The notes under the pieces were generated by a model. The model was not told the DNA's origin and did no database searches. It saw nothing but the letters and a program-made list of their open reading frames with translations. Positions 23,481 to 33,370 of a stretch of 64,000 bases of DNA are shown here, piece by piece. The position numbers and the translations under genes are program-made. How positions within the stretch are numbered: the first letter of the stretch is position 1; each line of letters begins with the position of its first letter. Origin of the DNA: Lycorma delicatula (Eukaryota; Arthropoda; Insecta; Hemiptera; Fulgoridae); the NCBI RefSeq assembly GCF_047948215.1, contig NC_134463.1, positions 51,776,701 to 51,840,700 of the forward strand, read 5' to 3'.

Positions 23481-23639
23481 ATGATTGACATAAACATCAG
23501 TCACCAAAAATCAAGTTGATTTTTTCATTTGTTACCGAGAATAAAAAAAAATAACAAGGTTTCCAAAAAATATCCAAAAATCCATTTTAACCCTTAAAAC
23601 TTTGAATTTCAAAAATCTATAATTGATTATTAGATATTC

Positions 23640-23894
23640 ATAATCATTCAATTAAAACCCAGCTCACACAGTGATAGAAATCCACAATTCACAGTTCATT
23701 AAAGTTTGTGCATTAGCCGTTAAATCTCCGCTATTACCTATATATCTCGTATATATTTTAAAGATTATTCGAGATGAAGTATATGCAAAATCCGATACAC
23801 TTATGCCAAGAAACATGGGTAAAAATTTGATTGTGATTGATTTGATAGTTCTCTTGTTTATCCAGTACAAACAAAAACCCTCTTCCTCTTTATA
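23640..23894 (+). repeat. Repeat Y, uninterrupted copy
   Basis: Homologous to 24400-24500 joined to 25213-25390: TTCATTAAAGTTTGTGCAT, AAATCTCC-CTATTAC, ATTCGAGATGAAGTAT, AGAAACATGGGTAAAAA-TTG, TGATTG/TGATCG-TAGTT, CCCTCTTCCTCTTT. It supplies the empty site for the Helitron at 24501. The overlapping opposite frames at 23664-23913 are chance. Confidence 0.75.
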
Positions 23895-23921
23895 TAGTGG
23901 TATAAGAGAATGATACCACTA
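23895..23921. repeat. 9-bp perfect hairpin at the mariner inversion edge
   Basis: TAGTGGTAT and ATACCACTA separated by nine bases, directly before the TGGGTGA inverted-repeat arm. Confidence 0.85.
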
Positions 23922-24351
23922 TGGGTGATCAAACACTTCCCAACGAAAACGCTGCAGGAGCTTCGTTGTTATAGCTGCAGTGTGCGGCCAACGATTGTCA
24001 TAGAGAAAGACAATGCCTGATGACAACATCCGCTTATTCTTATTCACCCACCATACAGCCCGGAATTGGCTCCATCCGATTTTCACCACTTTGCTCATAT
24101 GAGACGCTGACTACGAGGACAACATTTTGGCACAGACATCGAGCTACAGACCAGCGTAGAAACATGGCTGAAAACACAGGCGGCTCAGTTCTATGACGAG
24201 GGTATTGGAAACTTGGTACCACACTACGACAAATGTCTAAATCGGAGTGGTGACTATGTAGAGAAATAGCGTAATAAATAAAAAACTTTTTATTTTCACG
24301 GTGTTTTAATTTCGTGGCCGATCGGACCTTGAAAAAAAAATAACTCTCGTA
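23895..24351 (+). pseudogene. Mariner transposase relic with inverted middle
   Basis: Plus strand 24045-24269 reads HPPYSPELAPSDFHHF, a stop, FGTDIELQTSVETWLKTQAA, GIGNLVPHYDKCLNRSGDYV and ends at TAG: the C-terminus of a mariner transposase. The segment just upstream encodes the preceding part on the opposite strand (23928-24036 minus): KRMLSSGIVFLYDNRWPHTA, then LLQRFRWEVFDHP. If orientation is restored conceptually, the aspartates of YDN and PSD lie 34 residues apart, the DD34D signature. The inverted block is bounded by TGGGTGA (23922-23928) and TCACCCA (24044-24050). The 3' TIR, reading inward TACGAGAGTTATTTTTTTTT, ends at TA 24350-24351. The N-terminal half and the 5' TIR are missing. 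The 60-codon minus frame at 24040-24222 is a shadow. Confidence 0.85.
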
Positions 24352-24399
24352 GTTTATTTAATTTAATGTACATTTAATTATATGATTATGTAATATTAT

Positions 24400-24500
24400 T
24401 CATTCGATTGAATCGAATAATTCAGTTCAAACCCTGTTCACAATTCAAAAATTCAATTCATTAAAGTTTGTGCATCAGCCGGCAAATCTCCACTATTACA
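24400..24500 (+). repeat. Repeat Y, second copy, left part
   Basis: Colinear with 23640-23735 (CATTAAAGTTTGTGCATCAG, AAATCTCCACTATTACA). It stops abruptly at the Helitron 5' end and resumes at 25213. A third partial match (TTCATTCATAATAAATAGCT) occurs near 25485-25555. Confidence 0.75.
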
Positions 24501-25144
24501 TCTATATAAATAAAAATGTAAATGTTCGTTTATTCAAAATTTTAAATCTCCGAATGTTCTTCACGTACTGCTTTGAAATTTTGACATAACGTTGCATTCG
24601 AATACGCGCGTGTTTTTATGTACCTACTATTTATATACCTACGTTGTCACACCTGTGACAGGTAAAAACATGTTTTTTTAAAAAAAAACAGTGCTATCTG
24701 TTGGAAGTAAAAGCAACACACGCTATACTAAATAATTTACGATTCCATTTCAATGTTCCTGATATGTGTGTCCGCTATAAACTAAAAAAACTACTGGACA
24801 GATTTACGCGCGGAGAAACAGTGAGAAAGGAAAATATCGGAAAAGGGAAATAAGAAAAATCGTTAAAAGGAATAATCAAAAAAGGTAAAAGGGAAGAAGG
24901 GGAAAATGAAAAAAATAAAAAAAAAGGGAAACGGGGAAAAGAATATGGAATGGGGAGAAGAGGAAAAGAAAAAAATAAAAGGTAAAGGGTAAAGGGTAAG
25001 AGGATGGGTAAAGAGAAATAAGGGAAAGGGAGAGGGAATATGGTAAAAATGAAAATGGAGAAAAAGGGAAAAGTTAAATTTTGTGAAGTTCCGTATTGTT
25101 CATTTTGTTAATGTTTTATCAAACTTTCAATTGTGTTCATTTAA

Positions 25145-25177
<33 letters not shown>

Positions 25178-25212
25178 TCAAATCTAACAATAGCGAAGCA
25201 TTGTCGGGTCTG
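24501..25212 (+). mobile_element. Non-autonomous Helitron, long form
   Basis: It starts at TCTATATAAATAAAAATG after an A (24500) and ends with CAATAGCGAAGCATTG and GGGTCTG, followed by T. The final CTAG seen in the sister copy is degraded or lost. The body holds TTTACGCGCGGAGAAA, a 250-base nearly pure purine block (24822-25075), a TA tract (25145-25176), and no transposase. The sister copy at 50850-51289 lacks the 24530-24770 portion. Repeat Y flanks it on both sides without a target duplication, as expected for Helitrons. Confidence 0.8.
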
Positions 25213-25390
25213 TAAATTTATATATATTTTTTTCAATATTTTTCGAGATGAAGTATTTGTAAAAACTTTCTCAATTATGATAAGAAACATGGGTAAAAAA
25301 TTGGTTGCGATTGATCGGCTAGTTTTTTGTTTATCTCGAACAAAATCCCTTCTTCTTTGATAAAACCTTCTTCTTAGTATAAAAAAAAAT
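25213..25390 (+). repeat. Repeat Y, second copy, right part
   Basis: Continues 23736-23890: TTTTTCGAGATGAAGTATTT, AAGAAACATGGGTAAAAAAT, GATCGGCTAGTT, CAAAATCCCTTCTTCTTTG. Confidence 0.75.
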
Positions 25391-26514
25391 AAAACAGTAA
25401 ATGGTGTTCGAATAACTGCCGCCGTGGTATAATGCCTTGGTTAGGTGTAATTATTCTATATATATATACATATTAATTCACTGGTTCATTCATAATAAAT
25501 AGCTGAATCCTTGTTCAATTCACATTTCAAAATAATTTAATATAATCTTTAATTTTTATACTGAATAAATATTACATTGTTGAAGAATGAATGATATATG
25601 AAATGATGTGAGTAAACATGATTATCAAATATGGAATAAGACTGAACAATACATAATTAGATACATTGTTACATTTTTGATATAAAATATCAGCTTTAAA
25701 AAGGCTAGCAGAATAAAGACCAATTTATTTATTTTAAAATGAATAACAAGAATTATACAGTTTATATATTTATTTACTTTTACAAATAATAAGGAGGAAA
25801 TGAAACTTGAGTCTTAACAAATGGTACTAGCACATTCGGTAACAATGCTCATAAGCTATTCTCTTATCGTAGTTGTAAATTTAATTATTTGGTTTTTCTT
25901 GCGTTTACCCCATTAAGATAATGTCATATGATATAAGATAATGTAACGTATAAGATAATGTCTCTCGTATATGAGAGAATTGGGCAGAAATACATTAACT
26001 TGTTACTTTACTTTAACTTATCAGTATTTTTTTTATCATTATAACGTATGTGAAGCACTTGATGTTCAAGAAGCACCGCTTAAAGAAGTTTTTCTGAAAC
26101 TAATCAGTTTAACTTTATAACCTGTCGCTGCTGTGAATAGAGAAAAGGAATCACTTGTATAGCTGAATATCACGTGCACTGATATAATTGTGTATCAGTC
26201 CCTCTGAATAAAGCAATAGGAAAATAATTCTAATACCAATTACAAGATTTTCGGTGATATTTTGTAAATTATTTTGCTTAAACCATTTGGATTTTTATTG
26301 AATAACTTTTTTTTTTTTAATTTTATAATCCATTAACGCACAACAATCCGTTAAGTACAAAAATCTAATTAAATCTTTTTTTTTCTTTGTGGAAAACATA
26401 CTATAAATAAATTTTCTTCATTCTTTAGACGTTGAATTTGAAGACTAGAAAAATCTTGCGTGAAGATTGCAAATAAACATAACTGTCCAGCAGAATCCTT
26501 TGTGATCTAATAGG
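25391..26514. other. AT-rich DNA, nothing recognised
   Basis: Apart from the weak repeat Y piece near 25485-25555 nothing is supported. Confidence 0.4.
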
Positions 26515-27012
26515 GTATTCCAAAATAAATCGGTGAAGACCGTAACAGAGATGTGTAGTTTGCTAGGGGTAGAAAAATTCATAATTATCTAGGATTACCT
26601 TCTGTTTACGAAGAGTTACACAAAATTAGCTCGTGGAACAAATATAAGTTAGATAAACAATAAATTTTCATAGTTACAGAAGCATAAATTGGGCTAAATA
26701 CTACATTTTAAATATACCTAACACGTTCGCAGTTTATTAATCTTCTCTTTTATTTGGTTTCTTATAAAGCAACGTCATAAGTATTAAGAAATTGTAAGTT
26801 ATTCAAACGCTTAAAGTATGGTAAAAAAAAGGATCCCAATTTATTTTTTCGATTTTTTTGCGTAAAGGATCCAGCTATCTGATGTGACGAGTAACAGCAA
26901 TATTTAAATAACTAAAAAATTCCAAAATAAATTGGTGAGAACCATAACAGAGGCACCATTGTGTTTTAGGAGCAGAGAAATTCATGTCTATCTAGGATTA
27001 CCTTCTGTTTAC
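26515..27012 (+). repeat. Two direct repeats of about 95 bp, 404 bp apart
   Basis: 26515-26610 and 26919-27012 share TTCCAAAATAAAT-GGTGA, CCGTAACAGAG / CCATAACAGAG, AGAAATTCAT, and TATCTAGGATTACCTTCTGT. The spacing could be an old tandem duplication or short terminal repeats. The spacer has no recognisable product. Confidence 0.6.
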
Positions 27013-27717
27013 CTTCTGTTTAGATATTCAAAATTTTAACTCTCAGTGCAAAGGATAGACAAATATGTAAATTATCTGGCAGTAAATCTATTGAACAAAA
27101 GACAGGATACCAGGAGAATAAAACGTTTCCATGTATTGGATCTGGGAGATGTAACCAGAGGAGATCCCTGAAGAAGGAATCTAGGAGTGAGAATATAGGA
27201 TTACTATGTCACTGAGAGTGAATGTCACTTTGATAGTCTATCTACGAATTACGGCTGTTTCTATTTACCGACAAATATTTATTTTGTATATAGTGTTGTT
27301 TTCGTAATTTCTTGATGATAATATTGTTTTTTTTAATTATTTTTTTCTGCCTGTGATTTATTTCTAATACTATGTTAAGTATTAAACATTTCTTGGTGAT
27401 TTTCCTATACACTTTGCTTTTTCTATGTATGAGGTGTTGAACCTTTGTATGCTTTAATGAGCATAGTAAAGGCATAAATAAGCATTTTTTATTTTCATAA
27501 TAAATCGTATATTGTGTTTTGTTTATTTATACAAGCACACATTATTACGATATACAGATACTTCAAAGGAAAATAAATATAAACAAAGGTAAATATTATC
27601 CAAATAAACGCAATGAATAAAAATACTTTCTAAAACAAATACTTAACAAAAAATAATTTTAAGTAATCTATTCTTTTTGAGAAAATAAAATATATAGTTA
27701 GCATTTTTTTCCGCTTC
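27013..27717. other. AT-rich DNA, nothing recognised
   Basis: A GC-richer patch at 27110-27230 (GGATCTGGGAGATGTAACCA) has no recognised family. Confidence 0.4.
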
Positions 27718-27884
27718 ATTTTTTCTTGTTTTCTGTTTGTAAGCTTGAAGCTTGTGCGTGGGATATTAAAATGGAATTTTATAGCGTATTAAAAATGCCA
27801 AGTCTAACCAGGATTCGAACCTGGGACCTCAAGATAAAAGGCTTAGATGCTACTACTTTGCCACGGAGATCCGAGATCCGCCAC
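27718..27884 (-). mobile_element. SINE1-C, second copy
   Basis: Minus-strand head GGATCTCCGTGGCAAAGTAG-TAGCATCTAAGCC with a perfect B box GGTTCGAATCC; tail AAAATTCCATTTTAATATCC, then GCTTCAAGCTTACAAAC, ending A-rich. The tail pairs with 20035-20187. The head end GATCTCGGATCTCC is duplicated. Confidence 0.75.
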
Positions 27885-29057
27885 TCCGATTAAATTATAG
27901 ATCTCCACGGAAATCTTTATTCTGTCTAAATGAATAAATAAGCTGTGATAAAATATGACATGATCCTATTCATCATTTTCCGAAAATGATGAATTTTAAA
28001 AATTATTGGTGCATAGTATAGAATATGCAACAGGGAATTACATCCTATTCCAAGCAAAAACGCAAGCGCGGCCCAAAATTTTTAACAAAATCATATATTA
28101 CAAATATTATTAAAATGTTATTTTATCCATAACTGCAAAAGTTATAATAATTTGTCATAAATTATCAGAATAATATCAAATATAAGCAAAAATCTAAATG
28201 TACTCTTAATAAAAGTTTTTATTGTAATTAATTTCCCAGAGCTAATTCGAAAACTTTAGGGTAAAAGTTTCGGAGGATGTTTTCCTCTTCCTACCACAAT
28301 TAGTATAGGGGATTTTAGTTTCTGTTCTTTAAGTAAAAAACCTTAATAAAATCGAAGTTATAAAAGATAAGAAAATATGGAAATTATTTTTAAAATCTTA
28401 AATTTTTTTACTGAAGCTATTTTCTTTCTTCAAATAATCAAAGTTTTGGAATGAAAAATATCTTGCAGTTCTGAGAACGTATTTAATTTTATAATTAATT
28501 TAAAAATTTCATTTATAATATTTTATTGAATGAATAAAGAAAGGAAAAGTTAAAATGATAGCTCAAGAAAAAATTGTTGATCGTAATTGATTGTTGAAAG
28601 TAACCATAAGCAATACAACCAAAGTAATCATAAGCAGTGTTTAGAGACACATCAGATATCACTGACTCTAATATCATTATATTTCCATGTCATTATAATT
28701 AATTTTTTCAAAACGAAACTTAAAACAATAAATACACTACAAAATTGTTTTAAAAAAAGTTGAATTCGTAAATAACACCTGACAGATGGTACTCTAACGA
28801 TGTTTGAGAGCTAAGTTAGCACACTTCCAAATAAGATGGACTGCTGGTAATTCAACAAAGAAAACTATATAAAAAATAATCAAACTTTTTTTATACGGTC
28901 TAACAGAAATAAAATTTAATCCAAAATTTCATACGCGTTCGGCCGTAATTCCATCATAATTATTGATCCAGCTAAATTAGAAACTCTGTTTTTTCTACAA
29001 ATAATGATTATTTTTTACATTCAATTAAATTATTATATTAAAAAATGAGCTAATGAT
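27885..29057. other. AT-rich DNA, nothing recognised
   Basis: No feature supported. Confidence 0.4.
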
Positions 29058-29334
29058 GTTTCTTTTTTTCTATTTAGCCTCCGGAATCACCGTAAGGTAT
29101 TACTTCAGAGGATGATATTTATGAATATAAAATGTAATGTAGGTCTTGTACAGTCTCAGGTTGACCATTCCTGATATGTGTGGTTAATTGAAACCCAACC
29201 ACCAAAGAACACCGGTATCCACCATCTAGTATCCAAATCCGTATAAAAGTAACTAGGATTTGAATCTTAGAAATTTCGATTCGAAATCAGCTGATTTGCA
29301 ATGACAAGTTAACCACTAGACCAGCCCGTTGGGC
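29058..29334 (-). mobile_element. SINE2, near full length
   Basis: Minus-strand reading: CCCAACGGGCTGGTCTAGTG, AAATCAGCTGATTTC, ACTAGGATTTGAAT, ACCGGTGTTCTTTGGTGGTT, GAATGGTCAACCTGAGACTG, ATCATCCTCTGAAGTAATAC, CTTACGGTGATTCCGGAGGC-TAAA and an A-rich end. It carries head and shared tail. Confidence 0.85.
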
Positions 29335-29488
29335 AGAGAATATCATTAACATACATTTGGACATTAACATACTTAGATATACCATTGAGTTTTATTTTGA
29401 TAAAAACGTTTTGTTTTCCTTGTTCCTAAAAACTTATCTACTTTTCAGTTTGAGTAGTTTCTGGATATTATTCATAGAAGTCTTTTTT

Positions 29489-29790
29489 TTGCTTGTGTGT
29501 GTGTGTTTTATAGTATTTAAATATAAATTATAGTATCGAGATGATATTCGATATTGCAAGGAATTGTGAAGCATAATGTTTCCCTTTTATATCATAAAAA
29601 TTTAATAAATTAGGTTGATTTCAATTTAATTTTTAATTTTGTTCTTTTGGTTGACTCAAGAAAACTTCTCTTCAAATTTGTAAAAATGTTTTTATAATGT
29701 TTTATATAAGAATTATATCAGCTCATTCTCTAGACTTGGAATTATCAAGGCTATAATATTTGTTTTAAAGTAACCTGTATTAAGTGATAC
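29489..29790 (+). repeat. Repeat A/B, order B then A
   Basis: B = TG repeat plus TTTTATAGTATTTAAATATA, to about 29554; A = GCAAGGAATTGTGAAGCATA onward to AAGTGATACATA (29790). At 49012-49375 the same two blocks occur as A then B. Confidence 0.7.
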
Positions 29791-31762
29791 ATAATACGCG
29801 CGTTTCCATAAATAGAACAAAATCCAACATATAAAATTTTAACCATTTAATCATGGTTAGAAATTTAATTTAAAAGAAAAATATAATATAAATTAAGATA
29901 TTTTTGCTTGTGTTTTATTTTTATTGATGTTTAAAAAACTGCCCATTTATTAAGCCCAACAATTAATTTTATTATATAAGTTAATTGGTGCAGCTATCAA
30001 ATTTAATATGTTAATTAATCTTCCTCTGGCTACAAAAGTATTACATTAAGCGAACTATATTTTATAACTTTATATTAATCTACTTTATTACTCTAATTAA
30101 AATGACAAGATTATTCCAAGTTGTGTAATAACGTTGATTATATATCACAGCTGTTAAATTCCTAAGTAACCTACATCAATTTTATTGTAGTTCATGTGCT
30201 GTATGAAATTATACGAGCATTGATGGCAGTAAGGAATTTTTGTACGCATAGAAATGTTTAAACCGTGTTATAAAACTTTCAGAGCACGTTACAGGGTTAA
30301 TGTATGCCATTCATCTGGCTGCCCTTAGTTTGTAGTTTAGCCCATCTTAGTTTATTGTACACACGTTAATATGAATAAGTTTTTGAAGCCCAGCCTTAAA
30401 ATATATTTTTATAAAAGAATGCTCATTGTAATGGAACATTGTATATACCTTATATTACAATATTTCCTTGTAAAAGGCCTATAAAATATTATAAATGAAA
30501 TAATAATATTATACTGTAAAAAAGGAAGATGAAATAAACACAATGAATTAATTAAAAAAAAGAAAAAATTAATATTGAAGCAAAAATAGTATTATACATC
30601 ATACCGCTTAATTTTTTAAGCGAATTAACACCAAATAATTCGGTTACGTGTAACCTATCTGTCTATTAATGGCAAAAAAAATATGACGCACAACAAATGC
30701 TTAGACATAAATCAAATAATGATTTAGTTTAGTTATGGATTTAGTTTAAGTTTACGTTGTCTATTTCACTAAGCCAAATATAAGGCCTTGTATATGATAA
30801 ACTTGTTAATATTGCGAAAAAATTAAAGATAATAATCTCTTCTTTCTCCTTATCACCTGGAATGTAAGTACCGAGTTTATAATTCATTAAGTATTGTGGG
30901 CAACTTGTAACTAAATTTCTTTACAAACAGCTCAACCAATAAGAGATTATAATCATTAGTGAATGCAACAAGTTAATAATCAGTGCGTTAATGTTACCCT
31001 ATTTTAGCAAATGGGTGCGAAGTAGTCCACTTGCCCGGATTTTTTTATAGACGGTTGATGGGTATTACTGTAGTGGAAGAATGGTGAAAACGGGACCAAA
31101 TTTAATTAAACTAAAGAAGAAGGGGGTTAAATATTACTTCATTCTTCTTTAATTTTAAGTGTAATCTAACCCTGTTCAGTATCACTTATTGACACTTTAA
31201 CGCAGCAACTGTTTTAAGAAAAGTCTGATATAATGTACCGCTTTTGAAAATGAAATAAAGGTTTTAATATTCACTTCTTGTAGTCAGTAGGTAATGAGGT
31301 AGATAAAAATGTGGAAAAGTTAAGTAAATTAATAAAAATAAAATCAATAAAATTGAAAATATTTTTAAATTTACTTAAAAATAGATATTTAAAATTTTAA
31401 CCCATTCTGTATGAAATACTCATGAAATAATTGGCGAATAAATTTTAATAATAAAAGTGTAGTTGTAAGTAATATCTAATTATTTTATGAATATTTAAAA
31501 ATAGAGAAGTACTTTTAAATAATTGCCTGGAAAGAATTTTATAATATACATTGTGTTTAAATTTTGGAGACTATTATAATTTTACATGTAATAAGAGGAA
31601 TATCAAATTCTGATTTTTTTATATACTGCTCTCTTGAAAGAAAGTGAAAGTTGGTTAAGTAAATAAATAGATTGTTTAATTAACTTGAAATTTTGATTAT
31701 AAAAAACTGACGACACAGTTGTATAAATTTCCTGTCGCGCAGCTTATTTCTGATGTACGGAT
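29791..31762. other. AT-rich DNA, nothing recognised
   Basis: No coding signature or repeat match that I can support in this two-kilobase stretch. Confidence 0.4.
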
Positions 31763-31781
31763 TACACACAGATACACACAC

Positions 31782-31873
<92 letters not shown>
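31763..31873. repeat. (CA)n microsatellite
   Basis: About 110 bp of CA, slightly interrupted at the left end. The overlapping poly-Cys/Val frame is an artefact. Confidence 0.95.
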
Positions 31874-31876
<3 letters not shown>

Positions 31877-32096
31877 TTAATTTAAAATATTTATAATTTT
31901 ATTTAAATATAATACATTTTTACTTGCTTTTCTATCACTCACAATGTTTTTTCTCTTCATATTTGTCCTCAAATTTTGCATCCTTAATTTAAGATACCTC
32001 CTGACATTGCCTATTGATGAAATGAATGAAAAAAATGAAAAAAACTTGGTATGGTAGTTTATGTGGTTTCGAATTTGACAACATTTCGTAATCATC

Positions 32097-32146
<50 letters not shown>
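32097..32146. repeat. (TA)n(CA)n microsatellite
   Basis: A TA tract changing directly to CA. Confidence 0.9.
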
Positions 32147-32151
<5 letters not shown>

Positions 32152-32404
32152 TAGATGATATTTGGCGGGCAGTATGTTGAGAGACACAGCTCCTTAATTA
32201 ATAATTTAAGTAAATGGAAGTTTTTATTCCATTTACTATTTCGTTATTTTGTATAGTAAAAGTTTGACTGAAAATTTATTTGATATTTTATAAACATATT
32301 AAAAATTTCAATATATAATGTTATCTTTTCAACTCTAAATTAGCAGTATAATTAAAAAGTATAAAGCAAGTTTTTAAAAATTTTCAAAAATGTTTGTAGT
32401 AATA

Positions 32405-33049
32405 TTGTTAATTTAATTTAATTTAATGATTCTAACCAAAGCGGGCGTGCTTGCCGTATTTCATTCGGCAGCCACTTAAATTACTTTTTTACACTACTGC
32501 TCTTTTTTTAATTTTTTTTACTGCTTTTTTAATTCTACTGCTCACCTGTGACGTCACAACATAGCAGTCGATTCTGGAGGTATAAGTTAGTACTACACAA
32601 GCGCTCCTTGTAGTGAGAGGGCGTACTATTGATGCAATATACCACTTACCCACTAGTTTATTTAGGGAGTTTTTTGTGGTGGGGTGCGATTGTACAAAAC
32701 CTTTTTCTAGAAATATTGTTTTAATTGTTACCAAATATTCCTAAGAAAAATAAGACTAATTAGGCGAAATCTCGACATACTGAGAGTGATCTTACTCTCA
32801 AACTCGGTCCAGTCGTTCTTGAGATATAAGTTGATTTAGAGGGCGACACCGAACATACACACGTACATACGAACATCCGGAAAATTTCAATTCTTTTTTT
32901 GGTTTTTTAGGTTCCTTAAATGTCAAAATCTCAAGATCCAGTTTTCACCGAATATTGACGATATTACCCAAATTGTACCGATTAAAATACTTTCTATTCT
33001 AAAGCTATAGCTCTGCTATCACGCTAGACGGGAAAGTAAAAATTAAACT
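32405..33049 (-). repeat. Repeat C1, copy 1
   Basis: Minus-strand homologue of 40540-41355. Shared landmarks are TTTAATCGGTACAATTTGGG, GGAACCTAAAAAACCAAAAA, AAATTTTCCGGATGTTC, CCCTCTAAATCA, ACTAGTGG-TAAG, CTCACTACAAGGAGCG and CTGCTATGTTG. It ends in CCCGCTTTGGTTAGAATCAT with a TTAAA-type simple tail. A simple-repeat 3' tail suggests a retrotransposed, non-coding element. The 81-codon frame at 32489-32734 is a by-product. Confidence 0.7.
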
Positions 33050-33090
33050 GGGTTGAATTAATCATAGTTTTTGATAATTTTTATCAGGTT

Positions 33091-33091
<1 letters not shown>

Positions 33092-33120
<29 letters not shown>
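33092..33120. repeat. (TA)n microsatellite
   Basis: Pure TA tract. Confidence 0.9.
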
Positions 33121-33125
<5 letters not shown>

Positions 33126-33240
33126 TCTTGAGATTGGAATAATTTTAAACACAATTCTACATTAACCAGTGAAAATACAATGCAAATTTAATCAATAACG
33201 TAAATTTACATATAAAATTATAATTTTTTTTGTTATGAAA

Positions 33241-33370
33241 GAGCGAGCTATGGTCATTAGCCCGGTGAAAATTAGAAGCGTATGTAAAGATACCGTGCCC
33301 GAACGGGATTCGAACCCGGGACATCCGCACGAAATGCCGAGACGCTACCTATTCAGCCATAGAGATCGGA
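33241..33370 (-). mobile_element. SINE1-B, second copy
   Basis: Minus-strand head TCCGATCTCTATGGCTGAAT, GGTAGCGTCTCGGCATTTCG, B box GGTTCGAATCC, and tail TTTTCACCGGGCTAATGACC-ATAGCTCGC, the tail type of 12752-12872. Confidence 0.8.

Noticed and set aside
24009..24047. A DNA motif followed by HPPYSP on the plus strand, suggesting an in-frame internal deletion of mariner
   Set aside because: The real DN motif is on the minus strand at 23991-23999 as part of an inverted block; the plus-strand reading contains tandem stops and is coincidental.
24040..24222. 60-codon minus-strand frame
   Set aside because: Shadow of the mariner C-terminus on the plus strand.
31680..32146. Cys-Val-rich minus-strand frames
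   Set aside because: Translations of CA/TG microsatellites.
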